Source: Symbiodinium natans (lineage: Eukaryota > Sar > Dinophyceae > Suessiales > Symbiodiniaceae). From it: a stretch of 64,000 nt of DNA. Both the position numbers and the translations under genes were made by a program. The stretch is taken from the NCBI GenBank assembly GCA_905221605.1, contig CAJNDS010000857.1:83501-147500 (forward strand). Direction: 5' to 3'. The notes under the pieces were generated by a model that had not been told where the DNA came from, made no database searches, and saw only the letters and a list, made by a program, of their open reading frames with translations. Within the stretch, counting starts at the first letter, position 1; every line of letters starts with the position of its first letter. Of the stretch, positions 63,530 through 64,000 are shown piece by piece.

Positions 63530-64000
63530 CCCCCGACATTTTTAGGGGATAGGATTAGGGGGGCCCTTGGGGATATAGACCCTCTACATAAGGTCCAAGT
63601 TTAAGAGATCCAGAAGAGGGTTAAGAAGGGTTCCCGTTTAAGGGCCCCTTATCCTTATCCTACCTAGGAACCCTCGGCCATCGGTTCCCACCTACCTTTC
63701 AACCCTGTAAACCCTTAAGCGGGACATGTTCACCGGGACATACCAGAAAACAGAAGGCCCAACAAGAGGGCCAGAGTTTAGGGTTTCCGGTTGAGCCGTG
63801 ACTTCAACATCCTATAAGCCACGAGGGTATCCTGCACAGGTGACAATTGTTGGCAACATCGGCTGCCTGTTGCCAGCTGTGCACACAGGGTTTAAGGTCT
63901 TCGGGTTCAGGGTTTCGAGATTCAGAGTTTTCAGTTCTTCCGATTTCACGGTTCTCATTTATTCGGGTTGAGGCTTACAGCGTTTTTAAACCTCTTGTAG

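Noticed and set aside
1-64000. CRISPR arrays
   Set aside because: Many tandem repeats, but none with unique spacers of regular length; eukaryotic sequence.
1-64000. True chromosome end
   Set aside because: Telomeric tracts are interspersed in both orientations with exons between, and neither window edge ends in a terminal array.

Overview
The window reads as nuclear DNA of a dinoflagellate, most likely Symbiodiniaceae-like (the family level is inference). Five things point there: very abundant TTTAGGG-type telomeric repeats in both orientations across all the non-transposon DNA; genes cut into 24-80 nt exons; intron donors that are mostly GC or GA rather than GT; acceptors that are mostly AG followed by G; and a very large Ty1/copia element. 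Every gene recognised by homology lies on the minus strand, as expected for a dinoflagellate unidirectional gene cluster. No rRNA, tRNA, CRISPR or bacterial-type operon was seen.

Layout, read leftwards along the minus strand. (1) 54.8-62.2 kb: a chain of coding islands from one or two unidentified genes. (2) About 53.1 to 15.0 kb: one gene of more than 37 kb for a cation diffusion facilitator (CDF) metal transporter, rebuilt by hand from about 20 micro-exons whose reading phases join without conflict except at two places noted in the entries. Its metal-site motifs (DSIID in TM2, DNMND in TM5) look like the manganese-type CDF class. (3) 30,309-45,283: a near-intact Ty1/copia LTR retrotransposon of about 15 kb, same strand, in the CDF intron between the TM3 exons and the TM4 exons. 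(4) 4.1-15 kb: telomeric repeats, MITE-like elements and unassigned islands, perhaps the CDF 3' end and another gene. (5) 4,019-708: the first five exons of an organellar presequence protease (PreP, M16C metallopeptidase), continuing off the left edge.

The retrotransposon is the most unusual object. Besides Gag with CCCH fingers, aspartic protease, integrase, reverse transcriptase and RNase H, it carries regions resembling a 2-oxoglutarate/Fe(II) oxygenase, a cytosine-C5 methyltransferase core, an SGNH hydrolase and a Tpt1/KptA RNA 2'-phosphotransferase. Its LTRs (116 bp) differ at one base and a 5-bp target duplication is present, so insertion is recent.

Outside the transposon almost all intron DNA is telomere-like repeat, interrupted by short inverted-repeat elements (at least eight families) and low-copy islands. 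Where islands match known proteins they are exons. Many other islands are open on both strands, so their coding strand is uncertain and they are given low confidence.
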